This document shows, in pieces, positions 1 to 10,108 of a stretch of DNA of 64,000 nt (positions are counted from its first letter, which is position 1; every line of letters begins with the position of its first letter). The translations under genes were made by a program, and so were the position numbers. The notes beneath the pieces are model-generated. The model was not told where the DNA came from. It was given only the letters and a program-made list of their open reading frames with translations, and searched no databases. Where the stretch lies: contig CAVZUJ010000009.1 of NCBI GenBank assembly GCA_963778525.1, positions 924,461 to 988,460 on the forward strand, in the 5' to 3' direction. Origin of the DNA: Schlegelella_A sp963778525. Lineage in GTDB: Bacteria; Pseudomonadota; Gammaproteobacteria; Burkholderiales; Burkholderiaceae_C.

Positions 1-246
1 GTCGAGGCAGTGACCGTGCTGCAATCGCAGCGTGCCGGTGGCGAGGTTCATGTCCACCGAGGAGCCGAGCTCGCGAAAGAATTCGAGGAGCTTTCTGACA
101 TCGGTGATGTCCGGCACCCGGTGCAGCACGACCGCTTCGCTCGTGAGCAGCGTGGCGCACAGGATGGGCAGGACGGCGTTCTTGTTGGCCGACGGGGCGA
201 TCGTGCCCTTCAGGGGGCGGCCGCCGTGCACGACGAGGTGGCTCAT
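1..246 (-). CDS. murA: UDP-N-acetylglucosamine 1-carboxyvinyltransferase (MurA family), N-terminal part
   Basis: Only the first 82 codons are present; the gene runs off the left edge. The start is the ATG at 246. The peptide opens MSHLVVHGGRPLKG and continues SANKNAVLPILCATLLTSE, which matches the first inside-out repeat of MurA. MurA transfers enolpyruvate from PEP to UDP-GlcNAc in the first committed step of peptidoglycan synthesis, in the cytoplasm. The Lys-Asn pair of the PEP/UDP-GlcNAc site (GAKNA in typical MurA) is kept, but the preceding residues are S-A-N instead of S-G-A. The active-site Cys/Asp loop lies outside the window. The gene diverges from the ABC ATPase at 414, with 167 bases between. 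It could be a second MurA-like paralogue rather than the housekeeping copy. Confidence 0.75.
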   Translation of the reverse strand, partial: MSHLVVHGGRPLKGTIAPSANKNAVLPILCATLLTSEAVVLHRVPDITDVRKLLEFFRELGSSVDMNLATGTLRLQHGHCLD

Positions 247-413
247 GGACAAAGACCGGAAGTGGCGAGGTGCCCTCAGTCTCGAAGCCGGCGGTGAACT
301 CGAAATGAAGTCTGTGAAGCGAGCGTGAAAGGCCGGGACCGGTCTGCTTCGGGGTTCTCCCGGCTGCCTTCGGCGCGCCGCGCCACCGAAACTATCTCGA
401 TGCCTTCGACCCC

Positions 414-1439
414 ATGAGCAGCCTGCAGCTCGAGTCCGTCAGCAAGCACTACGGGCCGGCCAAGGCCGTCGACCGCATCAGCTTCTCGACCCGAAGCGGC
501 AAGCTGGTCGTGCTTCTCGGCCCTTCGGGCTGCGGCAAGTCGACGACGCTGCGGATGATCGCCGGTCTCGACACGCCATCCGAAGGCCGCATCCTCATCG
601 ACGGCCGCGACGTCACCGGCCTGGCGCCGGCCGAGCGCCGGATCTCGATGGTCTTCCAGTCCTACGCCCTGTTCCCGCATCTGAGCGTCGGCGAGAACAT
701 CCTGTTCGGCGTGAAGGTGCGCAAGGAGCCGGCCGCCGACCATGCGAAGCGGCTCGCGCGCGTGGCCGAGCTGCTCGGCTTGAGCGCGCTGCTGGAGCGG
801 AAGCCCTCGCAGCTTTCGGGCGGCCAGCAGCAGCGGGTGGCGCTGGGGCGCGCGATCATCGCCGAGAGCAAGGTCTGCCTGATGGACGAGCCGCTGTCCA
901 ATCTCGACGCCCAACTGCGCCAGGAGATGCGGCGCGAGATCCGCACGCTGCAGCAAAAGCTCGGCATCACGATGGTCTATGTGACGCACGACCAGACCGA
1001 AGCGATGAGCATGGCCGACCAGGTGGTGCTGCTCAACGCCGGCCGCATCGAGCAGGACGCGCCGCCCGCCGCGATCTACGCTCGGCCGGCCTCGATCTTC
1101 GCGGCACGCTTCATCGGCACGCCGCCGATGAACATCGTGTCGGTGCCGGGCCGACCCGACCTGAAGCTCGGCGTGCGGCCCGAGCACGTGCAGCTGATGC
1201 TGAGCGGCGGCATCGCGGCCATCGTGCAGAGTTGCGAATATCTCGGCGCCGATACCGTGGTCACCTGCTCGACATCGGCCGGCCCGACACTCGGCGACAG
1301 CATTGCCGCGCGCCTGCCGGGCCGACACGAGTTGCACGAAGGCGCCGGCATCCATCTCGGCTGGTCGGCCGAGGACAGCCACACCTTCGACGCCGCCAGC
1401 GGCTTGCGCCGCGACGACATCGTTCCCGTTCCCGCCTGA
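414..1439 (+). CDS. ABC transporter ATP-binding protein, UgpC/MalK type
   Basis: This is the nucleotide-binding subunit of an importer for carbohydrates or glycerophosphate-like solutes, on the cytoplasmic face of the membrane. The 341-aa chain has Walker A GPSGCGKST (about residues 36-44), the Q-loop FQSYALFPH, the signature LSGGQQQRVALGRA, Walker B CLMDEPLSNLD and the switch His in VTHDQTEA. A C-terminal TOBE/OB region (about residues 230-330) is typical of the MalK/UgpC subfamily, though slightly short. It is the first gene of a rightward cluster: a binding protein follows after 21 bases, then two permeases. This frame is intact, unlike the next three genes. The substrate cannot be told from the ATPase alone. 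Confidence 0.9.
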   Translation: MSSLQLESVSKHYGPAKAVDRISFSTRSGKLVVLLGPSGCGKSTTLRMIAGLDTPSEGRILIDGRDVTGLAPAERRISMVFQSYALFPHLSVGENILFGVKVRKEPAADHAKRLARVAELLGLSALLERKPSQLSGGQQQRVALGRAIIAESKVCLMDEPLSNLDAQLRQEMRREIRTLQQKLGITMVYVTHDQTEAMSMADQVVLLNAGRIEQDAPPAAIYARPASIFAARFIGTPPMNIVSVPGRPDLKLGVRPEHVQLMLSGGIAAIVQSCEYLGADTVVTCSTSAGPTLGDSIAARLPGRHELHEGAGIHLGWSAEDSHTFDAASGLRRDDIVPVPA

Positions 1440-1460
1440 TTCGAAGAGGAGACCGAGACC

Positions 1461-2748
1461 ATGAAAAGAGCCTTGCTGACAGTACTCGCCACCGCGGCCC
1501 TGGCCGCTGCGCTGCCCGCCGCGGCGCAGAAGGTGACCGAGATCAACTTCTACTATCCGGTCGCCGTCGGCGGCCCGGTCACCAAGACCATCGACACGAT
1601 GGCGGCCGAGTTCGGCAAGGAGAACCCGGACATCAAGGTCAACCCGATCTACTCCGGCACCTACCAGGAGAGCATCGTCAAGGTGCTGACCGCGACCAAG
1701 AGCGGCAAGCCGCCGCAGCTCGCGGTGCTGCTGTCGACCGACATGTTCTCGCTCATCGACGAGGACGCGATCGTGCCGATCGACGAGATCGCCAAGAGCG
1801 CCGACGACCGCAAGTGGCTCGACGGCTTCTACAAGAGCTTCATGCTGAACAGCCGCACCGAGGGCAACACCTGGGGCGTGCCGTTCCAGCGCTCGACGAT
1901 CGTCCTGTACTGGAACAAGGACGCGTTCAAGGAAGCCGGCCTCGATCCGGAGAAGGGTCCGGCGAACTGGGACCAGATGGTGGAGTTCGCGAAGAAGCTG
2001 ACCAAGACCGACGCCAGCGGCAACGTCACGCAATGGGGCGTGAAGATTCCGTCGTCGGGCTTTCCGTACTGGCTGTTCCAGGGCCTGACGACGCCGAACG
2101 ACGCCATCCTCATGAACGAGGCCGGCACCGAGACCTACTTCGACAAGCCGGCGGTCATCGAGGCGCTGCAGTACTGGGTCGACCTTTCGGCGAAGTACAA
2201 GGTCATGCCCGGCGGCGTGATCGAGTGGGGCACGACGCCGAAGGACTTCTTCGAGAAGAAGGCGGCGATGATCTGGACGACCACCGGCAACCTCACCAAC
2301 ATCCGCGCCAACGCCGGCTTTCCGTTCGGCGTGGCGATGCTGCCGGCGAAGAAGCACTCGGCAGCCCGACCGGCGGCGGCAACTTCTACGTCTTCGCCAA
2401 GACCACGCCGGCCGAGCAGGCGGCGTCGCTGCGCTTCATCAAGTGGGCGACGGCGCCGCAGGCGCGCGGCCGAGTGGAGCATCGCGACCGGCTATGTCGC
2501 CGTGACGCCGGCGGCCTGGGACACGCCGGAGATGAAGAAATACGCGCAGGACGTGCCGCAGGCGCGTGGTGGCACGCGACCAGCTCCAGTACTCGGTGGC
2601 CGAGTTCTCCACGCATGACAACCAGCGCGTCACCACGGCGCTGAACAACGGCCTGCAGGCGGCGCTCACCGGCTCGAAGCCGCCGGCCGAGGCGATGAAG
2701 GATGCGCAGCGCGAAGCGGCCCGCATCCTGAAGGACTTCAAGAAGTAA
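1461..2748 (+). pseudogene. ABC transporter extracellular solute-binding protein (UgpB-like), three frame breaks
   Basis: This is the periplasmic receptor of the importer, a family-1 extracellular solute-binding protein of about 428 residues. A RBS (GAAGAGGAGA) precedes ATG 1461, and residues 1-22 form a Sec signal peptide ending PAAAQ. Segments such as VNPIYSGTYQESIVKVLTA and SGKPPQLAVLLSTD match UgpB-like proteins. The reading frame changes three times. Near 2360 a G seems missing, before GSPTGGGNFYVFAKTTP. Near 2461-2468 there is one extra base, before AEWSIATGYVAVTPAAW. Near 2568 there is one extra base, before VARDQLQYSVAEFSTHDNQ. After these corrections the protein is continuous to the TAA at 2748. 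Conservation in all frames argues for sequence error over decay. Substrate unknown; sn-glycerol-3-phosphate or a sugar is the usual range. Confidence 0.85.
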
Positions 2749-2768
2749 TCGGCCGGTGCCAAAGCGCC

Positions 2769-3642
2769 ATGCGCCTGCGCGAGCGCGCCACCGCCCTGGC
2801 TGCTGCTGCTGCCGGCGGTGGTGCTGCTCGTCACCTTCACCCACTGGCCGGCGCTGGCGACCGTCTACGACAGCTTTTTCTCCACCGCCAAGCGCGGCCG
2901 GCCGTCGCACTTCATCGGCCTCGAGAACTACCGCGCCATGGTCGCAGGACGACGTCTTCTGGCAGGCGCTCTGGAACAACGTGATCTACGCCGTGGGCAC
3001 GATGCCGCTCTCGATCGCGCTGGCGATCGCGATGGCGCTCTGGGTCAACAGTCGCATCTCCGGGCGCGGCCTGCTGCGCCTGGCCTACTTCACGCCGACG
3101 GTGCTGCCGATGATCGCGGTGGCCAACATCTGGCTCTTCTTCTACACGCCGCAGTACGGCCTGCTCGAGCAGATCACGCAGGGCCTCGGCCTGGCGAGCC
3201 ACAACTGGCTCGGCGACAAGCACACCGTGCTGGGCGCGCTCATCGTCGTCGCGATCTGGAAGGAGGCGGGCTTCTTCATGATCTTCTACCTGGCGGCGCT
3301 GCAGCAGATCTCGCCGTCGCTCGCGGAAGCGGCGGCGCTCGAAGGCGCGTCGCGCTGGCAGTATTTCCGGCGCGTGCTGTTTCCGCTGCTGATGCCGACC
3401 ACGCTTTTCGTGCTCATCAACGCGCTCATCAATTCCGTGCGCATGGTCGATCACATCTTCGTCATGACGCGGGGCGGCCCCGACAGCGCGAGCACGCTGC
3501 TGCTGTACTACATCTATCAGGTCGGCTTCAGCTTCTCGATACCAGCTATGCGGCGGCGCTCACCGTCGTGGTGCTCGCCGCGCTCGGCGCCGTCGCGTTC
3601 TTCCAGCTGCGCTTCCTCGACCGGCGAACGCACTACCAATGA
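2769..3642 (+). pseudogene. ABC transporter permease (UgpA/MalF-like), three frame breaks
   Basis: This is the first inner-membrane subunit of the importer, about 290 residues with roughly six membrane segments. The start is ATG 2769 (MRLRER). The frame then shifts near 2784 into APPPWLLLLPAVVLLVTFTH, shifts again at 2944 (one extra G) into QDDVFWQALWNNVIYAVGT, and near 3537 (one base missing) into DTSYAAALTVVVLAALGAV. The coupling-loop motif EAAALEGASRWQYFRRVLFPLL that docks the ATPase is clear. The gene ends at TGA 3642, overlapping the next ATG by four bases (ATGA), so the two permeases are translationally coupled. No start codon exists in the second frame, so the first break cannot be explained by a different start. 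Confidence 0.85.
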
Positions 3643-4471
3643 CCGCGAACGTCTTTCGCCCGGGACCTGCAGCGCGCGTGCTCGAGACCGCGGCGGCGTG
3701 GCTGCTCGGGGCGATGTGGATCCTGCCGCTCGCCTACGCGGTGTGGACGGCCTTTCATCCGGCCGCGTTCTCGACGCGCTTCGAGCTCGGCGCGCCGCTG
3801 ACGCTGCAGAACTTCGTCAACGCCTGGAATGCCGCGCCGTTCGCCGCGCTACTTCCTCAACACCATGATGCTGGTGACGATGGTGCTCGCCGCCCAGCTC
3901 GTCTTCGGCACCCTGGCCGCCTATGCGCTGGCGCGCTTCGAGTTCCCGGGTCGCGACCTGGTGTTCGGCCTGATCCTGCTGCAGCTCATGGTGATGCCCG
4001 ACGTGCTCATCGTCGAGAACTACAAGACCATGAACGCGCTCGGCCTGCGCGACACCATCGTCGCCATCGGCCTGCCGTATTTCGCCTCGGCCTTCGGCAT
4101 CTTCCTGTTGCGCCAGACCTTCAAGACCGTGCCCAGGGAGCTGGTCGATGCGGCCCGTGTCGAAGGCGCAAGCGCGCTGCAGGTGCTGCTCAAGGTCTAC
4201 GTGCCGCTGGCGCCGCCCGGTGTACCTGGCGTACGCGCTGGTCTCGGTGAGCTACCACTGGAACAACTTCCTCTGGCCGCTGATCGTCACCAACTCCGTG
4301 GAGACGCGCCCGCTCACGGTCGGGCTGCAGGTGTTTTCTTCCACCGACCAGGGCGTCGACTGGTCGATCATCACCGCCGCCACGCTCATGACCTCGGCGC
4401 CGCTGCTGGTCGGCTTCCTGCTGTTCCAGCGCCAGTTCGTGCAGTCGTTCATGCGCGCCGGCATCCGCTGA
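3639..4471 (+). pseudogene. ABC transporter permease (UgpE/MalG-like), two frame breaks
   Basis: This is the second membrane subunit of the importer, about 277 residues. The start ATG 3639 overlaps the previous stop. One extra base at 3846 separates NAWNAAPFA from RYFLNTMMLVTMVLAAQLVF, and one extra base at 4213 separates KVYVPLA from RPVYLAYALVSVSYHWNNF. The coupling-loop sequence ELVDAARVEGASALQVLLKVY is well preserved, as is the C-terminal LPL-type end QRQFVQSFMRAGIR. Both breaks are single insertions and the corrected protein is full length for the family. It works with the preceding permease as a heterodimer. The phosphodiesterase gene starts 12 bases after the stop. Confidence 0.85.
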
Positions 4472-4482
4472 CGGGGGGCATC

Positions 4483-5331
4483 GTGAAGCTCGTCACCTGG
4501 AACGTGCAGTGGTGTCTCGGCACCGACGGCCGTGTCGATCCGAAGCGCATCGTCGACGAAGCGCGCGCCTTCGCCGACTTCGACGTGCTCTGCCTGCAGG
4601 AGGTGGCAGCGAATTTCCCGGCGCTGACAGGCAGCCGGGGCGAAGACCAGTTCGCGCTCATCGCCGCGCTGCTGCCCGGCTTCACGGCGGTGCAGGGCAT
4701 CGCCGTCGACGTCGCCGGCGCGAGCGGCACGCGTCGCCGCTTCGGCAACATGATCCTCAGCCGCTGGCCCGTGCTGCAGGCGCAGCGCATCCTGCTGCCT
4801 TCGCCGAGCGATCCGAGCGTTCGCAACATGCCGCGCGTGCTTCTCGAGGCGACGATCGAAACGCCATTCGGGCCGTTGCGCGTCATGACGACGCACCTCG
4901 AGTACTACTCGGCGCTGCAGCGCGGGGCCCAAGTGGAAGCGCTGCGGGCGCGCCACGCGCAGGCCTGTGCCCATGCCCTCGACGGCGGCGCCGACGACGA
5001 ATCGCAAGGGCCCTTTCATCGGCAGCCGCAAACCGTCTCGGCGATTCTGTGCGGCGACTTCAACCAGCGGCCCGACGATCCGCTGCAGGCTCGTCTGCTC
5101 GAACCGTTCGACGCGGGCGCGCCCGCCTTCGACGACGTCTGGCAGCAGCTGCATCCGTCGCTCGACCAGCCGCCCACCACCGGCGTTCACGATCGCGATC
5201 AATGGCCCGAGGCGTTCGCCTGCGATTTCATCCTGGCGACACGCGACCTGCGCGAGCGCCTGCGCGGGATCGAGGTCAACGGCGAGTCGCGGGCCTCCGA
5301 TCACCAGCCGATGCGCGTCGAGCTGGCGTAG
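4483..5331 (+). CDS. Endonuclease/exonuclease/phosphatase (EEP) family phosphodiesterase
   Basis: The protein is 282 residues. I start it at GTG 4483, which has the strong RBS GGGGGG at 4473-4478; the open frame further upstream is permease sequence read across a frame break. The EEP fold signatures are visible in order: LVTWNVQW (Asn), CLQEV (catalytic Glu), MTTHLEYY, LCGDFNQRP (Asp-Asn pair) and the C-terminal SDHQPM (Asp-His pair). Family members cleave phosphodiester or phosphomonoester bonds with Mg2+. There is no signal peptide, so it acts in the cytoplasm. Its place at the end of a Ugp-like transporter operon suggests it hydrolyses an imported phosphodiester, the role UgpQ plays in E. 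coli. That is inference from context only; DNA or lipid substrates cannot be excluded. Confidence 0.85.
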   Translation: MKLVTWNVQWCLGTDGRVDPKRIVDEARAFADFDVLCLQEVAANFPALTGSRGEDQFALIAALLPGFTAVQGIAVDVAGASGTRRRFGNMILSRWPVLQAQRILLPSPSDPSVRNMPRVLLEATIETPFGPLRVMTTHLEYYSALQRGAQVEALRARHAQACAHALDGGADDESQGPFHRQPQTVSAILCGDFNQRPDDPLQARLLEPFDAGAPAFDDVWQQLHPSLDQPPTTGVHDRDQWPEAFACDFILATRDLRERLRGIEVNGESRASDHQPMRVELA

Positions 5332-5352
5332 CCGAGGAAGAGGACAGGATCG

Positions 5353-6901
5353 GTGCCTGAGATTGCCACCCCATTCGATCAGGAGTTCGGGCTCGTCACC
5401 GACCTGATTCGCGACCACGCGCGCCGCGATCCGGCACACGCCGCGCTCGTCGACGCGACACGAACGCTCAGCTACGGCGAGCTCGACGTGCTGCTCGACC
5501 GCGTTGCCGCCGGGCTGCAGCGTAGCGGCGTTCGCGCGCGCGAGGCCATCGCCATCTGTGCCAGTGCTTCGGTGAGCTACGCCGTGGTTTTTCTCGGCGC
5601 GTTGCGCGCCGGCGTGGCGGTTGCGCCGCTCGCGCCCGGAGGCACGTCCGAGAGCCTGGCCGCGATGCTCGACGACTGCGCTGCCCGACTGCTGTTCGTC
5701 GATGCGGTTGCCGCCGAAGGCTTCGCCGCCGCCACGGCGGCCTCGATCCCCCGCGTCGCGCTCGATGGCTCCGGCGTCGGCCGCGGCTTCCGCGACTGGC
5801 TGGCAGCGCCGGGCACGCCCGTCGCCGCCGTCACGCCGGCCCCGGACTGGGCCTTCAACATCATCTATTCGTCGGGCACCACGGGCACGCCGAAAGGCAT
5901 CGTGCAGCCGAACGCGATGCGCTGGGCGCAGGTGCGCCGCGGCGGCACCGCCTTCGGCTACGGGCCCGACAGCACCACGCTGCTGGCGACGCCGCTCTAC
6001 TCGAACACCACGCTCGTCGCCTTCCTGCCGACCCTGGCCTGGGGCGGCACGGCCGTGCTGATGCCGAAATTCAACGCCACCGAATACCTGCGCCTGGCCG
6101 AGCGTCACCGCGCCACGCACACGATGCTGGTGCCGGTGCAATACCAGCGCGTGCTGGCCTTGCAAGAATTCGACCGCTTCGACCTGTCGTCGTTTCGCAT
6201 GAAGTTCTGCACCAGCGCGCCGTTCGCGGCGACCCTCAAGGCCGAGGTGCTGCGGCGCTGGCCGGGCGGGCTGACGGAGTTCTACGGCATGACCGAAGGC
6301 GGTGGCAGCTGCGCACTGGCGGCGCACGAACATCCCGACAAGCTGCACACCGTCGGCAAGCCGATGGAGGGTCACGACATCCGCCTGATCGACGATGCCG
6401 GCCAGGAGCTTGCAGCCGGGCAGACCGGCGAAGTGGTCGGACGCTCGGGCGCGATGATGCTGGGCTATCACGGCCAGCCGGCGAAGACGCGCGACGCCGA
6501 GTGGACCAGCCCCGCGGGCGAGCGCTTCATCCGCACCGGCGACGTCGGCCGCTTCGATGCCGACGGCTTCCTGCACGCTGCTCGATCGCAAGAAGGACAT
6601 GATCATCAGCGGCGGCTTCAACATCTATCCGAGCGATCTCGAAGAGGTGTTGCGCGGGCATGCCGGCGTGGCCGAGGCGGCGGTGGTCGGCGTGCCGTCC
6701 GAGCAATGGGGCGAGACGCCGGTGGCCTTCGTGGTGCGGCGCGAAGGCAGCCAGGCCAGCGAGGCCGAGCTGCTGGCCTGGTTCAACCAGCGCATCGGCA
6801 AGACCCAGCGGCTTGCCGCGCTGCGCTACCTCGACGAGTTGCCGCGCAGCGCCATCGGCAAGGTGCTCAAGCGCGAGCTGCGCGAGCGCTACCTGGGCTA
6901 G
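5353..6901 (+). pseudogene. AMP-dependent acyl-CoA synthetase/ligase, one frame break
   Basis: This is an adenylate-forming enzyme of about 515 residues. It activates a carboxylic acid with ATP and, in most relatives, passes it to CoA. GTG 5353 is the first usable start, 21 bases after the EEP gene. The phosphate-binding loop YSSGTTGTPKG (about residue 172), EFYGMTEGGG, GEVVGRSGAMMLGY and RTGDVGRFDADGFL are present. One extra G at 6577 then throws the frame, and the C-terminal domain LLDRKKDMIISGGFNIYPSD, with the catalytic Lys in SAIGKVLKREL, continues in the next frame to TAG 6901. The acid substrate cannot be deduced; the sequence looks like the medium/long-chain and aryl acyl-CoA ligase group. 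It ends in CTAG shared with the convergent regulator gene. Confidence 0.85.
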
Positions 6902-9473
6902 TCGCGCAAGGCGAGGCGCACCGCGTCTTCGTAGCTCATCGACGCGCCTTCTTCTTTCAGCGCTGCCAGCTCGGCGGCGGGCAAGGCCTCGCGCAGGCCG
7001 TCCACGAGCGCTCGCAGGACGATCTGCTCGACCGGATCGCGGCGCAGGTGCTCGGTCGCAAAGCCGCGCTCGGCACAGCCCAGCATGCGGGCGGCGTCGG
7101 CGATATGCCCGCGCTTGAACGCGAGCAGGCCGCATTGGTCGACGAGGTCGTGCACGCGGCCCGCCTTCTCCTTGATCGGCAGGATCCGGCGCGAGAGGGC
7201 CAGGGCCTCGTCGACGCGGCCGAGCCGGATCAGCGACATGTTGAGATTGACGAGCACGTGATGCTCGTTGCCGCCGCGCAGCGAACGCTCGTGCTGCAGC
7301 AGCTCGAGCAGCTCGTGGCCGCGCGCCACCGATTCCTCGAGTCGGCCGAGCGTGGCGACGCTCTGCTCCAGGTTGATGAGCGAGCCCACCCGCATCTGCC
7401 AGTCGTTCAGCTCCTTCGACAGGCGCAGCAACTCTTCGCCGATGGCCACGCTTTCTTCGACACGGCCCTGGGTCTCGCGCAGATAGCTGAGGGCGCTCAG
7501 CCAGGCGACGCGCAGGCGTGGCGGCCAGGCCGGGTCGAACAGGCGGTCGGCTTCCTGCAAGGCACGCTCGGCTTCATCGAGCTCGCCGACATAGGGCTGG
7601 TGGCGCGCCTGTCTGCATAGAGCGGCGTACAGCAAGGGCCGCTCGCCGAGACGTCGATAGAGGTCGGCCGCGCGGATCAGCGCCGCGATCTCTTCGGGGC
7701 CGACCGCCGGATGGGCGAGCACGGGCCACATCACAAGCAACCGTGCTTCGCGATACGGTGCGGTGTCCGGCCCGACGGCGGCCAGGGCGGCCCGGGTTCG
7801 ACGCACGCCCTCGGGCCGCGCACCCGCATCGTCCCAGATCCAGGCGGTCGCTCCGGCCAGGGCGATCTGCAGAGGCTTGTCGGTGGCGGCCGCCCAGTCG
7901 AGCGCGGCGCGCGCATTGTCGAGATCGGGCAGGTAGCGCTCCAGGCGCGTCTTCTTGGGCAACTCGAATTCGTCGGCGCACGACCGGTCGAACACCGCCA
8001 GCACGGCCTCGGCATGGCTGCGCATCGCGCTCTCCGATTCGCCGGCCTCGCGCAGCTTTTCGAGGGCGAAGGCGCGGCTGCTTTCGAGCAGGCGATAGCG
8101 GGGCTCGTCACCCGCTTCGGCCACGACGAGCGATTTATCGACGAGGGCGCCGAGATGGTCGAGCACGTCCCACTCGTCGATGTGCCGGTCGGTGGCCACG
8201 CGTTGCGCGCTCTCGAGTCCGAAGCCGCCGACGAAGATGCCGAGCCGGCGAAAGACGGTCTGCTCGTCGGCCGTCAACAGGCCGTGACTCCAGTCGAGCG
8301 CGGCGCGCAATGTCTGGTGGCGGCGCAGGGCCAGGCGGGCGCCGCCGGTCAGGACGCGAAAGCGCTCGTCGAGGCGGCTGCGCAGGCCTTCCACGCCGAG
8401 CAGCGGCACGCGTGCTGCGGCCAGCTCGATGGCCAGAGGCGATGCCGTCGAGCCGGCGGCAGATGTCGATGACCGCCGCGGCGTTCTGCGCGCTGATCGT
8501 GAAGCTCGGCTGTGCCGCCTGGGCTCGTGCCTCGAAGAGCGCGACGGCGCCGGCCTGGCGCGCGTTCTCGGCGCTCGCGTCCTCGGGTACGGCAAGCGCG
8601 TCGAGGCGATAGAGCTGCTCCTGCGCGGCGCGCAGCGGCTCCTGGCTGGTCGCCAGCAGGCGCAGCCCGGGCGCGGCGCGCAGCAGCGTCTCGGCCAACG
8701 CGGCGACACCGTCGAGCAGATGCTCGCAGTTGTCGAGCACGATCAGCATCCGGCTCGTTCCGATCGACAGGGCCAGGGTCTCGAGCGGCTTCTCGGCGCC
8801 GACCATGGATGTGCAGCACCCCGGCGACCGTGCCGACGACGAGCGAGGAATCGGCCAGCTGGCGCGAGCTCGACGAGCCAGACGCCGTCGTCGAAGGCGT
8901 CACGCAGCTCATGTGCCACCGCCTGCGCGAGCGAGGTCTTGCCGATGCCGCCGGCGCCGACGACGGTGACCAGGCGATGCTCGTCGAGCAGCGCCCGCAG
9001 CGCCGGCAGGTCGGAGGCCCGGCCGTAGAGCGGAGGCAACTCGGCGGGCAGGTTGCTGAGGCGGGGCGACAGCGCGCCTTCGCTCGTCGCTGCGGCATGG
9101 GCCTTTGTCGGCACCGCCGCGGCGCGAGGCGGCGTCGACGGATCGGCTGGCGCGGCGGGCGCGACGGCAGGGGTTGGCGTAGGGGCGCTGTCGAGCGCTG
9201 CCGTGAAGCGGTAGCCGCGGCCGGGAATGTGGCGATCGCCTGCGGCCCGAGCAGCTTGCGCAGGCTGCTGATCTGCACCTGCAGGTTGTTCTCCTCGACC
9301 ACCAGGCCGGCCCACACCCGATCGAGCAGCTCGCTCTTGGTCACGAGCTGATCGCGGTGCTCGGCGAGGACGAGCAGGACGTCGAAGGCGCGCGTGCCGA
9401 GGGCGACCGGCTCGCCGCGCTGGAGGAGGCGACGCCGCTCGGGCTGCAACTCGAAATCGCCGAAGGCCAGCAC
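6898..9473 (-). pseudogene. Winged-helix / STAND-type ATPase transcriptional regulator, four frame breaks
   Basis: This is a large regulator of about 858 codons. It starts at ATG 9473 with an OmpR-type winged helix (RAFDVLLVLAEHRDQLVTKS, then ISSLRKLLG and GRGYRFTA). A P-loop NTPase follows, with Walker A VVGAGGIGKTSLAQA and Walker B MLIVLDNCEHLL, and then about 450 residues of helical repeats, probably TPR, ending near LALRD. Four frame breaks are visible: near 9230 (one base missing) and near 8863, 8812 and 8443 (one extra base each). Each time the protein resumes in another frame. STAND regulators of this build bind a ligand or partner through the repeats and switch DNA binding with ATP. 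The gene diverges from three small genes starting at 9621, its most likely targets. The signal is unknown. Confidence 0.8.
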
Positions 9474-9620
9474 CGGACATCCTTTCGTGGACTCGAAATC
9501 TACCCGGCTTCAGAACGTTTCAGGCGAGGTTTAAGGACGCTTCAAGACTGAAAGAGGGTGGCGCGCCGACAGTTCACTCCGTCAACAACGCACCCCGGTG
9601 CACCTCTCAGGAGCCTGACC

Positions 9621-9752
9621 ATGAAGACCTCGAACATCGCCCGCGCCACCGCCCTTGCCGTCGCCATCCTCGTGACATTCGGCGCCATCGACCTGATGGC
9701 CGGCTACGCCTACCCGGCGGCGCCGGCCGTGCAGATGGCCTTGGCCCGCTGA
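9621..9752 (+). CDS. Small hydrophobic protein, 43 aa, unknown function
   Basis: ATG 9621 is preceded by the RBS CAGGAG at 9608-9613, eight bases upstream, which makes this short frame credible. The peptide MKTSNIARATALAVAILVTF has a Lys/Arg-containing start followed by one hydrophobic stretch (about residues 8-28). It could be a single-pass membrane peptide or an exported peptide; there is a possible AYA signal-peptidase site near residue 31. I recognise no family. It is the first of three small rightward genes that diverge from the STAND regulator, 43 bases ahead of the DUF4242 gene. Confidence 0.6.
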   Translation: MKTSNIARATALAVAILVTFGAIDLMAGYAYPAAPAVQMALAR

Positions 9753-9795
9753 GCGCCGAGCGGCACCGGACTTCAACCTCAGCCAGGAGATCGAC

Positions 9796-10068
9796 ATGCC
9801 CAAATTCGTCATCGAACGCGAGATCGCAGGCGCCGGAAAACTGAGCGCTGCCGACCTGCAAGGAATCTCGGCCACCTCGTGCGGCGTGCTGCGCGACCTG
9901 GGGCCCCGGATCCAGTGGGTCGAGAGCTTCGTCACCGACGACAAGATCTACTGCGTCTACATCGCGCCGGACGAAGCCCTCATCCGCGAGCACGCGCGCC
10001 GAGGCGGCTTCCCCGCCAACAAGGTGTCGCAGGTTCGCTCGCGCATCGATCCCACCAGCGCCGAATAG
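9796..10068 (+). CDS. DUF4242 domain-containing protein
   Basis: This is a 90-residue protein starting at ATG 9796 after the RBS AGGAGA. It opens MPKFVIEREIAGAGKLS and has the pattern SATSCGVLRDLGPRIQWVES followed by DDKIYCVYIAPDEALIREHA. That is the compact ferredoxin-like fold of DUF4242, in which a buried Cys and an acidic C-terminal helix are usual. There is no signal peptide, so it is cytoplasmic. Members often sit beside regulators and are annotated as possible nickel or stress-related proteins, but no activity is established to my knowledge. It is the middle gene of the small cassette divergent from the STAND regulator. Confidence 0.8.
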   Translation: MPKFVIEREIAGAGKLSAADLQGISATSCGVLRDLGPRIQWVESFVTDDKIYCVYIAPDEALIREHARRGGFPANKVSQVRSRIDPTSAE

Positions 10069-10108
10069 GTCGGCGCCTTCTCTCCCCTCAACCCTCAGGA
10101 GAATCGAC

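Noticed and set aside
276..2357. A 693-codon minus-strand frame over the ABC ATPase and receptor
   Set aside because: It is antisense to recognisable transporter genes, with Arg/His/Asp-rich composition.
2360..9230. Reading the broken genes as a decaying genomic island
   Set aside because: No mobile genes, no composition change and no in-frame stops within the resumed frames; conserved protein in every frame favours sequence error.
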